This document shows positions 51,896 through 63,543 of a stretch of 64,000 nt of DNA, piece after piece; position 1 is the first letter of the stretch; each line of letters begins with the position of its first letter. This DNA is from Chrysomallon squamiferum (lineage: Eukaryota; Mollusca; Gastropoda; Neomphalida; Peltospiridae), in the NCBI GenBank assembly GCA_012295275.1, contig CM022668.1, positions 13,328,022 through 13,392,021 on the forward strand, in the 5' to 3' direction. The notes beneath the pieces were generated by a model. The model did not search any database. It saw only the letters and a program-made list of their open reading frames with translations, and was not told the origin of the DNA. Position numbers and translations under genes: made by a program.

Positions 51896-53735
51896 GCAAT
51901 GACTGGCAAAAATCTAGATTCAATTTGTCACGAATTAGTTTTTCTCTGTTTCTGATTTAATTTGTTTGATTGATTGATTGATTGATTTATTATTATTTTA
52001 TCGAATTTATTTATGAATTGCAATATATAACATGTAATAATGGCACAAAAATTAAAAAGATAAAAAATTTTTTTTTTTTTTTTGAGCGTTAATTGACTAC
52101 CTCTTTATTGATTTATGTAAAGGGCAAAGGTAATGAGACTTGTGAATATGCATCACAATGTAGGTCACTTAATGGCGACCGGAACCAGCTGAATATTTAT
52201 AACAGGGAACAGTAATAGGGGATGACCCAGTTATATGTTAATGGGGTACATATCGGTTTTATGCAAATAGGGTGTGTACCGGTTATATATTAATAGGGCT
52301 TGTACCAATTTTATGTTAATAGGGAATGTGCCGGTTGTATGCTAAATGTTGTAATTTACGAAAATAATAAAATAGGTTAACACACACACACATGCACACA
52401 TACACATACAAACACACACACACTTGTACATAGATGTATTTACAGAAAAGAAAAACATAAAGAAAAACACCAAAGACAAGGTTAATGACAAAATAAACAC
52501 CATCAATAATTAATTGACAATCACAAATAGATAAATAGATAGATAGATAGAGATAGATATTGATATAGATAAGGATATATATAGATATGAACAAGTATAG
52601 ATAAATGTTTTAGAATAACTTGACAACTTTATTTATTGATATATATTATTTACATGAAGGTGTTTCTCAGTTTTATAAATTTCCTTCCAACGAAGACGAC
52701 AAAGTTACTGGTATGACAATATCATATGGTGTCATCTTTGTAATGCTTATAATATCTATAATTTGGTGGTAGGTATATAGTTACAACTCTAATATATATC
52801 ACTTAAATGGTTACTTCCTATTTCTTACACATCCCATTGTTAAGAGTCAGCTTAGGGACCAACTAAACAAATCATTATAATATCAGTGAACCAGCCACAG
52901 AGAGAACTTGGCTGAACATATTGATATACTGATATATATACATATATATTTATGTTAGATTTTCATATGTGCTAAATATGGTTAATAGTTGAACTGAATT
53001 TGATGATAAATGGTTTTTATGTTAGTTTCTTAACTGTTAGTAATGTTTTTCTTAATTATTCCCCAATGTGACTGTGTAATACTGGGAAGGTTAGTCCATT
53101 ATTGCATGCTAGGTTGAAGGCATGTGATTAGCAGTTCATTCAGCCATGACCGGTATGACAAATGGGAAGTGTAATAAACGGGAGGAATCCATTTAAATAT
53201 TGCTGTCATATGTATACATGTATGTATATATGTTGTATGTGTGTAAGTATATATGTATGTATATGTATAGATATATGTATGTATGTATGTAGTGTATGTA
53301 TCTGTATGTATGTATATATTCACGTATGTATGTATGTATAAAAATAAAGCTGTTAAGTAGCAATATTTATCATAAAATATTATAAGATGGTTTTAAAGCT
53401 GTAGTATATTAAAATCTATAAATATTCTGCTTTATGTTATTGCTCTCTCTCTCTCTCTCTCATTTCACTTTCTGGGTTATTCATTATAAATTATTATAAA
53501 AGCACAGGACTGAAGGTGTTCAGATATAAAATATCAGGTACAAAACTGTGTAGCATTTACTGACAACAACAAACAAACAAACAAAAAAAATATATATATA
53601 TTTATTTTTATATAAATGTATATAATGTATATAAAATGTATGTGATAATATATAAAGATGTTTTATGGTTTCAGGAAAAGTCACAAACCACGGCGTGAAC
53701 CAAAAATAAAAATGGAGGATCCAGAACTACGATGA
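50075..53735 (+). CDS. Type I membrane protein with two immunoglobulin-like domains, family not recognised
   Basis: Five exons join by splice phase: 50075-50129, 50554-50949, 51483-51809, 52660-52768 and 53675-53735 (phases 1,1,1,2), giving 315 residues. Residues 1-18 (hydrophobic WIFILMF) form a signal peptide. Exon 2 encodes a first Ig-like unit: NVTITC with Cys41, then Cys119/Cys127. Exon 3 encodes a second: FHITC with Cys177, Trp190/192/194, Cys198, and YFLCMA with Cys243. Phase-1 introns flanking each Ig unit are typical of the superfamily. About ten N-glycosylation sequons are present. After a short acidic stalk (PSNEDDK) residues 278-296 form a transmembrane helix ending WW, then an 18-20-residue basic tail (KSHKPRREPK...) and TGA. 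All donors are GT (GTAAGT, GTAGAT, GTACGT, GTAGGT). The exon 4 acceptor (ACATGAAG) is the weakest link. A cell-surface recognition or adhesion role is plausible but unproven. Confidence 0.75.
50485..50551. repeat. (AAT)n-(ATT)n palindromic triplet repeat in intron 1 of the Ig-like gene
   Basis: About 42 bases of AAT followed directly by about 27 bases of ATT, forming a self-complementary hairpin that abuts the exon 2 acceptor (ATTATTACAG). Confidence 0.95.
51056..51480. repeat. Interrupted (ACT)n block in intron 2 of the Ig-like gene
   Basis: About 420 bases of ACT/ACC/ATT/ACA triplets running right up to the exon 3 acceptor (ATCATTACAG). Phase is mostly kept, creating Thr-rich open frames that fuse artificially to exon 3. 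Confidence 0.93.
51823..51895. repeat. (TTTA)n then (TAA)n microsatellite
   Basis: TTTA units followed by about 17 TAA units, 14 bases after the exon 3 donor. Confidence 0.95.
52226..52343. repeat. 26-bp minisatellite, about 4.5 copies
   Basis: Units begin CGGTT or close variants and contain ATG(T/C)(T/A)AATAGGG followed by TGTAC; copies start at about 52227, 52253, 52279, 52305 and 52331. It lies in intron 3 of the Ig-like gene. Confidence 0.85.
53205..53342. repeat. (TATG)n-rich microsatellite
   Basis: Imperfect TATG/TGTA units with TATA interruptions in intron 4 of the Ig-like gene. Confidence 0.9.
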
Positions 53736-54578
53736 TGACGTCAGACTTATTTGTAAAGTTACAAATGATGAATATATTAAAAGTAATATTTATATGAGTT
53801 AACAGTAATGGCTTGATAAATACATTAACATTTCGTTTATTATTTATTTATTTATTTAAGAAAATTCAAGATACATAACGATATAAAATAAAAATTTTGA
53901 AAAAAAAAGAAGAAGAAAAAAGAAATGATTAATACGACTACGGTTTTTATATACATCGGATAAATGCTTCGTTGGATCATAACAAACCAAAATAGGTTGG
54001 TGTTTTAAAGGAATAGAAGGCAAAAATATCTATAGAGATTATTCTAATTTTTGTTCATGTTTGTCGACGTACGTTTTTCGTCTTAGCTTTTTGATATTCA
54101 TGTTAGATAATATGTTTTAGAATACTGAATAAAGAATTTATATTAAGTAAAATATTTGCAGCCTTATATTTATGATAAAAATAAAATAAATAAATAATAA
54201 TAATAAAAAAAACGTTTTCATTATAAATACATACATACATACATTATATATACGGTTTTAACATGATAGTAAAAGTTAGGGGCAATTCGAGGCAGATACA
54301 TATAAATAAATAAATAAGTGAATGTAAGAAAAAAAAAAATAATAAAAACTGAAACTAACATTCTGTCTTTACCCGCACTCAGCTCCTCCCCCCGAAAACC
54401 CAGACAGTTCGAAATACTAGACAAAACAATTACAACACATCTATTAATAAACTTGATGTCTGACTCAAAACTGTAACACGTCTGCCATAAATAAGCAACC
54501 AATGAAATGCGTTTATACTTTATACCACTGATATATAGGAAAAATATTTGAATAGAAATAATTATTAGTGTCAGCTCA

Positions 54579-54611
<33 letters not shown>

Positions 54612-55070
54612 GTTTGTGTTAAGTGTAGTTGTACGTCTCTGTATGCATCTGTCTAAATGAATATGGATGTGTAAAGATAATATAATTGTTATAATAAAAA
54701 AATGAACATTTGTATATTTACTGAGTATATGTGTGAGAACGCGCGCGTATGTGTGGTGTTTGTGTATATGTCTACGGTTTATGTTATTATTTTTTAACGT
54801 ACGCTGACACAAATACACAAATATAAAAAAAAAAAAAAAAAAAAAAAAACTGAAAAACTGAAAAAAGTAGTAAATATGCGATAACCTCTAACCCCTTAAC
54901 ACAATATATCTATAATTTTTGTCTCTTAATTATGATTCATCGTCGTAATAACACCGATAATATTAGAAAGAAATTATTATTATTATGCTATCATTTAAAT
55001 CCCCACTGAACATTACCATAAATGTCTTCAACACACCGGATATTATTTATTGTTCCTTGTGTGAAAAGTC
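53736..55070. other. 3' region of the Ig-like gene and intergenic
   Basis: AATAAA at 54128-54133, followed by an AT-rich stretch, is a reasonable poly(A) signal, 390 bases after the stop. (ATT)n lies at 54577-54611. An open frame of 93 codons at 54221-54502 (-) has a hydrophobic C-terminal half but no recognised motif or splice context, and I do not call it a gene. Confidence 0.45.
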
Positions 55071-55079
55071 ACGCTTCAT

Positions 55080-55204
55080 TGCTCTAAATCAATGAGAGTT
55101 ATCGTTCCTGGCATATTAATAAAGTAATTCGCGTCTGCTTGACAACCAGTTTCTACGAAGGCTTCCCATCGAAGCGGCCGCATAATTGACTTTTGATAGG
55201 ACAC
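55080..55204 (+). promoter_or_regulatory. Candidate untranslated first exon for the 56200 gene
   Basis: An isolated less AT-rich, CpG-containing stretch (with GCGGCCGC near 55174) ends at an ideal donor, ACAC then GTAAGTAA at 55205. The coding exon at 56200 is preceded by an acceptor (CATTTCAG ending 56179) only 20 bases before the ATG, so it needs an upstream exon, and this is the best candidate. Inference. Confidence 0.4.
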
Positions 55205-55713
55205 GTAAGTAATAGTTTTCTTTTATTATTCATTATACATTTAAGTTCTTTTATTATTATTTATTGCTCATTGATATACCACATCTGAAGATCACCGTTT
55301 CGCTCCTGGTTAAACTTACAGATTCAGGTGTGGTTGCATTGTTACGATTATTATATAAATTATAATCATAATGTGTGGAAGGGAAGTTTGTTCAGATCCT
55401 TTAACACTATGTTTCAGATAATTAAAGTATTATTATTATTATTTGTTTTAGTTTCATATTATTACTCAGTTTCAGTTTGGGGTTTAGAACTTTTCGTTTA
55501 CTATTCTTTTATTTATTAATCCCCAACCCCAAATTTTTAAAATTTTTTTTTTTTTTTTTACTACAAGTGTTGTGTATGTATGTTGTTAAAAACCCATTCC
55601 ACAAAAAATAAAGATAGACCAGATTACACACACTCACAGTTTAAATTAACTTTATTTTAAATTATTCATATTTTTGTCATACAAAATTATTAAATATTTT
55701 TTTAAAAAGATAA

Positions 55714-55717
<4 letters not shown>

Positions 55718-55762
<45 letters not shown>
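55718..55762. repeat. (AAT)n repeat
   Basis: About 15 AAT units. Confidence 0.95.
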
Positions 55763-55766
<4 letters not shown>

Positions 55767-56041
55767 CATTAAATATGAAATATAAATATAGCTTTTGTAA
55801 AAAAAAAAAAAAAACATTTTCTTTTCTGTAATATTTTACATATACAATTTAAAAATACAATGTAAATTTATGGTCATAATAAATTGAAATTTTATTGCTT
55901 AATGATGATCACTGAAAATTTATTTATAGTACTCTATTATTAAAACACTATAAATAAATAAAAAAATCAAAATATATAAATGTATGACACAAACAAACAA
56001 ATAAATAATAAAAAATGATGATGATGATGATACTTTTATTA

Positions 56042-56081
<40 letters not shown>

Positions 56082-56199
56082 CATAATAAAGAAAAAACAA
56101 AATAACAATAATAAAACAAAAAACAACAAAACAGCAACAACAACATTGAAAATCAGAAAATATTAACTCAACATTTCAGACTTTGAAGCAGAAATCAAA

Positions 56200-56902
56200 A
56201 TGGCTTCCACTGGAATAGCAGAACATCACGAAGCCCTTCGTAAACAGGCAGTCATAAACCGAAGAGCTTATATTGCTAAGCAGCTGGAGCAGAAATATGG
56301 TCCCAATTATGAAAACAAACTAGAGGTGTATCCAAGCCACTCTTTGTCAGCTTATGATGAAGAAATGAAAAGAACTGATCCAGACATGATTATGAGAAAG
56401 ATGGGAAGCCCTCCTAATATGAAAGATTATCGACCTCCAATCACTGACAAGTAGGTTTTGACTAGTATAAATTAGTAAGACAAATAGTAACAAAACTATT
56501 AGTACCTCAGCTGCTACTAAAGTTTTTGTAACAGGTACTTTTACTAGTTTTAGAAATACACTAATACAGCTACTGTCACCATTACTACTACTAGTAATTC
56601 ATGTGTTATGATGTATCATATTTCTGCTTTTTAATATTAATATTACTGTTATTACTGGTAATATTTTACTGCTTGTTTTCTATTATTGCTAAAAGAAAAA
56701 TACCTTTTCTACTATTACTACTACTACTGCTATTGTTACAGTTAGTAAGGCATGTTTATATAATAGATGATGTAGCCATTTTTTATTTTTTTTATTTTAA
56801 ATTTAGTTGAAGAAGTCTTAATCTATCTGTACATTTTTGTTTTCTTTCTTTATCTTAGTGTAACAATCATAATATTCCCCTTTTATAACTAATTCACAAT
56901 AC

Positions 56903-56942
<40 letters not shown>

Positions 56943-59493
56943 GCAACTCTAAAGATTAAAAAATACTGTTCTCTTTTTCTTACAGTTATCTGATAACTAA
57001 GTATTTTGTTCTTACAACCAATTCACATTTTATTAACCACAATTATAAAAAATTATAATTATAAAAAGAAATATATTTTTTCTTCCAACATAAATATTAA
57101 TTTTGTCACACTAATTGACAATTTATTATCCCAGTTATAAAAATAATAATCACGTTTTTATACTCCTAGATAATTAAAAATTAATTTTCTCTCACTTGCA
57201 ACTGTCTCATTAAATGTCTTTTTCTCCTAACAACAATTCAAGATATAAATTTAAAAAAAAATTAAAAATTAAAAAAGAAATTAAAATATTTGTTTTCTTA
57301 TAAGATATTAATAAATATCATTTTGTCACTTCAATGAGTTTACATTTCATTAATGACAGTTATAAAGAAAAGAATAATCATGAAAAGAAATAGTTTTCTT
57401 CTAAATTGCTGATCAATGTGATTTTATCAAAATAATTAGTTAACAAATGCTTCATTATTTAGTTGAAATAAAATATAACGATACACTTAATAAAAGATAA
57501 ATTAATGTTGTCATTTTTATTCCTTTTCTCATATAACAAGCTAATAAATTTTATTTTGTCCCTTATTCACAATTCATTGACTACAGTTATAACAAAATAA
57601 CATTTCCTGCTACTCAAAAATAAATTAATGTTTTCTTTTTCTTACAACAATATAATAAATACATTTTTTTCCTTCTAACAACCAGTTCAGATTTCATTAA
57701 CCACAATTATAAATAATAATAATGATGGAAAAGAAATATAAATATCATTTTGTCACAAAAACAACTAATTTGTATTTTATTATCCTTAGTTATAAAATAT
57801 TAATAACAATCTTTTACAATTAATCAAAAATAAATTAACGTTTTCTTTTTCCTTATTTTTCTTCTAACGAGCTTAATGAATGTCACTTTGTTCCCTAACA
57901 ACCAGTTCACAGTTCATTATCAGCAGTTGTAACAAAAAATAATAATCGTAAAAAGAAATCTAAAGATTATTTAAACCACTGATCCACTCAGTTAACAGTA
58001 GGAAATCAAGCTAATCCGTTCGACAATGGCAACAAAATACTCATTCACCGATTACAGCAATTAGGTTTTTATATTCCAAAGTGTTATTTTTTCCACTGGG
58101 ATTTATTTCATATCAAATAGCCACGATCGAAGTCGTCGAATAATTATCTCGCAGAGCTATTCTTTTGTGCTGTCGTGTGCACAGTTCATACAAGCTTTAT
58201 CAACAACTACTGCAGCTACAATGCAGCCAGCACAAAAGGACGGGAAGGACAATTTTTCTGTATTGATTAAGTGTTATGCTACCAAGGCCTGCCCAACGAC
58301 TTAACAGTTGATTGAGGTTATATAACAGTGAATATAAAAGTTATATGATAATCACTGGAGCGTGTTAATTTTTTTAATAATAATGTAATTCGTTTTTGAA
58401 AAATTATGGGTTTAATGCACTGAAGTGTATAAAAAGGAATACAATTTTAAATAATAATAATAATACTTGTTAAAAAAGAAATATGGGTATAATGCACTGG
58501 ATGTGTTAAAAGTTTTAATCATAATGTGATTCATGTTAGAAAAAAGAAATAATATAGTGCACTGGAGCATGTTAAATGTTTTGAAAGAAACTGTTACAAA
58601 AATTATGGATTAAATTGTGCAGAAACAAAATTTAAATAATACCACTTGTTAAACAAGTTATGGGTGTAATGTTTGGAGCTTGTTAAAAGTTTAGATAGAG
58701 ATGATACTTGTTACAAAAATTAAAAGAATAATGTTTTAAATGTTATAAAAACATAATACTTTAATTTGTTTGAAAGTCTATATCATTTGTTGAGTTTTAT
58801 ATATTGCTCAGACAAACATATATTTTGAAACTGAAAGCAATTTAAAATGACTACCACTACTACTACTATTACTACTACTACTTCTAATTTTATCACTACA
58901 AGTACTATTACTACCATTACCATTACTGCTGGTACTAATGAAACTACTACTACTACTACAACTAATATACTGGTACTACTACCACTACTACAACTACTAC
59001 TACTGGTACTACTACCACCACCACTATCCCCACTACCACCACAACTTTAATGAAACACCATGAAGTTAGTTCTTTCTGGAGAATTTATGAATTTATTAAA
59101 ATACACATTACATATTCTCCAATAAATCTATCTCATAAATTTTTATTTCTTTCAAACAGTGTATTTTAATATAGATTTATTGACCAGCCCTAGAGAGAGA
59201 TACAGATAATGACAGCTATAAATTTTTGATGTGTGTGTGTAATATAATCTTTCTTGTTTCAGGTTGCGAAGGGATCAAGTAAGAGAACAAGAACTGATTG
59301 AATACACTGCAAAAATCCCAGACCGATTTAGGGTAAAACTTTCTTAATTCTCTTTCATACATTGAAACTTAAATATCTGTAATTACAGCATTCTAATTTT
59401 TCTCCTTTTTATTATTTTCATTTTTTTTTATTTATTTGTTTTTATAGATTTTACTGGTCATTAGGGTAAAAAAATTATAGTTATTTATGTGAG

Positions 59494-59570
<77 letters not shown>

Positions 59571-59959
59571 ATTTTGCACATACAGAATTTAAAAATAAAT
59601 TCCTATTTGCCTTTTTCTTTCTTTTTTAACCTATCTTTTTCGTGCATATAAATACATCTATAATACAAACAACAAAATACAACATTTATAATTATCTTGT
59701 TTTTTATTATTTCAGTCTATAAACTACATTCAGCAGTGGTAAATATTTATTTGCTATGGTTACAAGGAAACCATGGTTACAAGAAAAAGATTTTTTGCTG
59801 AAATGGAACACAAATTTACAACTTTGTTCACATTTTGTTTCTCCAAAAAATTTCTGTAATGATCAACTGATTTCTTAGTTCACTTTTCATTCAAGATCAT
59901 TATTTGTTTATTTATTTGTTTGTTCTTTTGTTTATTTGTTTATTTTTACCCTAAACAGA

Positions 59960-60033
<74 letters not shown>

Positions 60034-60528
60034 TTATTGTTATTACTATTATTATTATTATTAAGAATGGATATAACTGGAATCAGAAAAATTCTAACAG
60101 ACTTTAAAAAAAAAAAAAAATTTGATGATAATATTTAAAAGAAAGTCATTTCACTGAAGCTGTCAAGCCTATACAATCAGTATTATGTTTTGTCATGATA
60201 ATCATTTTAAAATTAACATTTAACATTCAACAGATAAAAATACCTCTAACAGATTAACAAATAAAAATATTTGACAGTCTGTTTTTTTTGTTTGTTTAAT
60301 GTTCAAAAAAATTAATACAGTATTAATAATAAAATATTTATAAGGATTGAAAGTACTGAACTAATTAGTTCTTTTCATTTGTTTGTCTGTGTGTTTTTCT
60401 GTCAGTATGAAGGGTTCTTTGGAGGAAAGCATTTTCTTGTTTCTTATTTTTATTATTTTATTTTCTATATGTGCAGTATGTTACAGTATTATATTTATAA
60501 TATATTAAAATGTTGGTTATTTTACTAA
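56200..60528 (+). CDS. Small charged protein of unknown function; third exon tentative
   Basis: Exon 1 is 56200-56450 and exon 2 59263-59332, joined in phase 2 (donor GTAGGT, acceptor TTGTTTCAG), giving 107 residues and ending in phase 0 at donor GTAAAA. The start has good context (TCAAAATGG) and an acceptor 20 bases upstream. Residues 1-40 are helical and basic (EALRKQAVINRRAYIAKQLE), 50-70 are polar (YDEEMKRTDPDMIMRKM), followed by a Pro-rich YRPPITDK and a second charged helix, REQELIEYTAKIPDRFR. Composition and codon use look like a conserved soluble protein. I do not recognise the family. A strong acceptor (TTTTTCTGTCAG) at 60405 opens a possible last exon 60406-60528 beginning YEGFFGGKHFLV and ending TAA (147 residues total), but its later part is Phe/Tyr/Ile-rich and could be intron read-through. 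More exons may lie beyond the window. Confidence 0.7.
56970..57960. repeat. Degenerate tandem array, about 110-bp unit, in intron 1 of the 56200 gene
   Basis: About eight copies share TTCTTACAAC or TTCTAACAAC, CA(A/G)TTCA(C/G)A, TTCATTA(A/T)CCACA(A/G)TTATAA, then AATAATC or AATGAT, a short A-rich run, and ATTTTGT. Copies are well diverged. Confidence 0.7.
58000..58325. other. Non-repetitive, CpG-containing island in the intron of the 56200 gene
   Basis: This 300-base stretch stands out from the surrounding repeat arrays. On the plus strand it holds an open stretch of nearly 50 codons ending TAA, which includes SYSFVLSCAQ and MQPAQKDGKDNFSVL. No start, domain or splice structure is convincing. 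It could be an unrecognised exon, an enhancer or a mobile-element fragment. Confidence 0.3.
58340..58745. repeat. Degenerate tandem array, about 80-100-bp unit, with TAATGCACTGGA motif
   Basis: Copies near 58340, 58410, 58490, 58555 and 58665 share ATGGGT(A/T)TAATG(C/T), ACTGGAG or TTTGGAG, TGTTAAAAGTTT and an ATACTTGTTA(C/A)AAAA piece. Confidence 0.7.
58846..59040. repeat. (ACT)n trinucleotide block
   Basis: About 195 bases of ACT/ACC/ATT triplets. The Thr/Leu-rich open frame across it is not a gene. Confidence 0.93.
59491..59574. repeat. (CA)n tract
   Basis: About 80 bases of CA with a single TA interruption near the end. Confidence 0.96.
59958..60062. repeat. (ATT)n tract
   Basis: About 35 ATT triplets with a few TTT, GTT and ACT variants. 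Confidence 0.96.
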
Positions 60529-63512
60529 AACTATTGTTTTTAAAAATAAGTTGTAATTTTTTGTTGTTATAAAGATTATAAAAACAATGTATTTGTTTAG
60601 ATAATAATTTTAATGTATTTTTAAAATTTTAAATATTTTTAGTTAGATAACCTGTTTCATTTATTTATTTATTTATTTTCAAATTTTGGAGACGTTAATT
60701 TTGATATTTTAAATATTTTGAATTAGAGTAGCTTATTATTTAATTAATATTATTTTTTTGTATAAATCTAAACCTAGTGTTTAATTTTAAATGCTTATTT
60801 TAATGAAGCTATTGTGATTCACATTTCTTAATTATTTCTAAATAAGGAAGTATTATTTTTTTATATCATGATTCTGCATATCTGTGATATAAGTATTTGC
60901 TTTTAAACTGTAAATTTTTAATATTAATTTAAACTAATTGCTATGTTTATACATACTAATTTACATTGATTTCAATATTAATTTAAATTTTAATGATTTA
61001 AACTAATTTTCGTATGTGTATATATATATCAATTTTCAAAAATGTTTATATTAGTTTTTTTTTTTAATTGAGTTGTTTTGTAAATGAAATGTTTTTGTAT
61101 ATGGCCTTGTTTATTTTACATTAAACACTGGGCAAAAATGAGTTTTGTTGTTTTAAATCTTCTTTTGTTTAAAGCTTGTGTTTTATGCTTAGTTAAGAGT
61201 TTAGGTAATTTAAATATCATAACTTTATTGTTATTGTTATTATTATTATTATTCATGTAAATATTATTAAACAAGTTTTATTCTTGACTAAATAATCAAA
61301 AGAAATTGAAAATCAGTTTTCTATTATTATTATTATAATTATTATTACTGCTTGTTATTATTTGTGTGCATTCTTTACTAGCATTTTCAGTAGAAGTTTT
61401 TGTACAGTTAAATACTGGGATCTGGTCAAATCAAAATTTATTCTATATACTTCATTGTTTTGTGCTCTATATCTTTTCAAAATATAATAACCAAATTGTT
61501 TTAAATATATATTTAACATATTTTCTTGCATGGATAAGTAAATATAAATGAGGAATGCATGCAAATAGTTCTAAATTAGTACAAGTTAATTTATATATAT
61601 ATAGTTTTATAAAAGAATATTAAATAAAAAAAAAAATATGCAATAAAAAATATGTATCAAAGATAAAACAAAATTTTATAGTTGTAAAATGTTTTATTCA
61701 AATAACAAAAACAATAAAATAATGGAAGTGCACATTTCATGTATAAAGCACTTTTTCAAAGTAAAATTTACATTTTACACAATTTTTTTTTTTTTATATA
61801 AACTTTACAGTAACATGGTGTCATAAAATATTGCAGTGACAAAAAGAATAGGAATATAGGAGAAGGTAATTAAACCAAATGTGAGTGTGTGTTAAAATTT
61901 TAATAAAAATTTCATAAAACAGATCAGTAGCATGACTTCAGAAGTAAAAGGATTAACAACATTATTTTCTGCTTTTTTTTTTTAAACATGGGAATGAAAA
62001 TAATAAAAATTCAGATAAGAGTGCTATTATTTTCTTTATATATTATATATTATATATATATTTTTTTTGTATGTCAGCAGTTTTCAAAATAACATTAATC
62101 TGCCCTATGTTTATGAAAAACAGACTCAAATGAGACTAGAACTTATGTACATTTCAATATAACTTTAGATGATATCTTTAGAAGAAAAAGGGTTAATAAA
62201 ATCATAAGAATGGAATATAAAAGATTAACAGTACTAATTTCTTTATATCAGCAAAAGGATTAATATATATAAATTATTAAGAAATGAAATTTTAAGTTTT
62301 TGATTACAAAATAACGAAACTTATGTTTTAAAATGAACAAGAAATGAGTACACAAATGGGGAGAAAGGAAATTTGAAAGAAAATAAATCTGAATTTTCTT
62401 GTCTGTAACAGTTTAGAATGACACTATTCTGTGGATAAATAAATAAATAAATTGAAAAATAAGTCAGTTGTTTTTTAATTTCTGATTAGTCTCCCTTGCC
62501 TCAAAATAATTTCATTCATCCTTGTGGGAAGCACTTGCAAATTAAACTAACATACTACTTAAATAATAGGAAATCTATAATAATACTAATACTAATACTA
62601 ATAACAACAACAATAATTATTATTATTAATAACAGCAGCAGAAGCAGCAATATCTTGCATCAGTAAAATTGAAGGCATTACATTTATTTTACTATTTTAA
62701 TTTTTTTAAAGTTCTAAAATATATTATAAATTAAAAGAACCATAAAAAGTTGTGTAATAAATACCTCCAGTAATTAAGTTAGGGCAGTGCAATGGTACTC
62801 CATAACATAACATTTGACAAAAAGAATGCATTTATTTAGTCATGTACTCAGTCTGATGAGTAAATTTCATTCTTATGCATTATTATTATTAAAATATACT
62901 CAGTCTGATGCGGATTATGTTCTGCCAGAAATGATAAGATAAGGTTTCACAAATGAATGCACTGTTCCAAACAAAGGACAAAAAAACAACCTTTGTTCTG
63001 CCAGTAATGATGTGAGAATTTTGCAAAATGAATACTCTACTTAATTAGATTTTTATTCTGTATCAAATTATTATTATTATTTTTTTTTTTCTACAAAATA
63101 ATTAATCTTGGTTATCATGTACTTATTCAGAAACACATTTTAATCATAAGCGTTCTAAATCCACATACAAATGATAATAATAATAAAAAATAAATAAAAA
63201 TAAAAAAATAATAATAATAATATATATATATACTGTTTTATAAAAATATACATCTGGGTCAAATGCAGCAGTTTTATATAATATTATATATTTAAATAAT
63301 GATGATCTTGAGCATGATGTTATTATCACTATTGTCAGAAATAAAATAACACTTTCTTTGGATTATGTAGTACCTCAGTACAGAATGTTTAGTTTCAGTA
63401 TAAATAACTGAAAATAATTAGTACATGATTTGTTTTATAAAATAAAATGAATAAAAATATTATTTTGATAGGCTGCCTGTAAAAAATGTGTGATTTGATG
63501 GAATGAAATCAT

Positions 63513-63543
<31 letters not shown>

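Noticed and set aside
54221-54502. 93-codon minus-strand frame with a hydrophobic segment
   Set aside because: The second half is AT-rich low-complexity sequence; no splice signals or recognisable motif.
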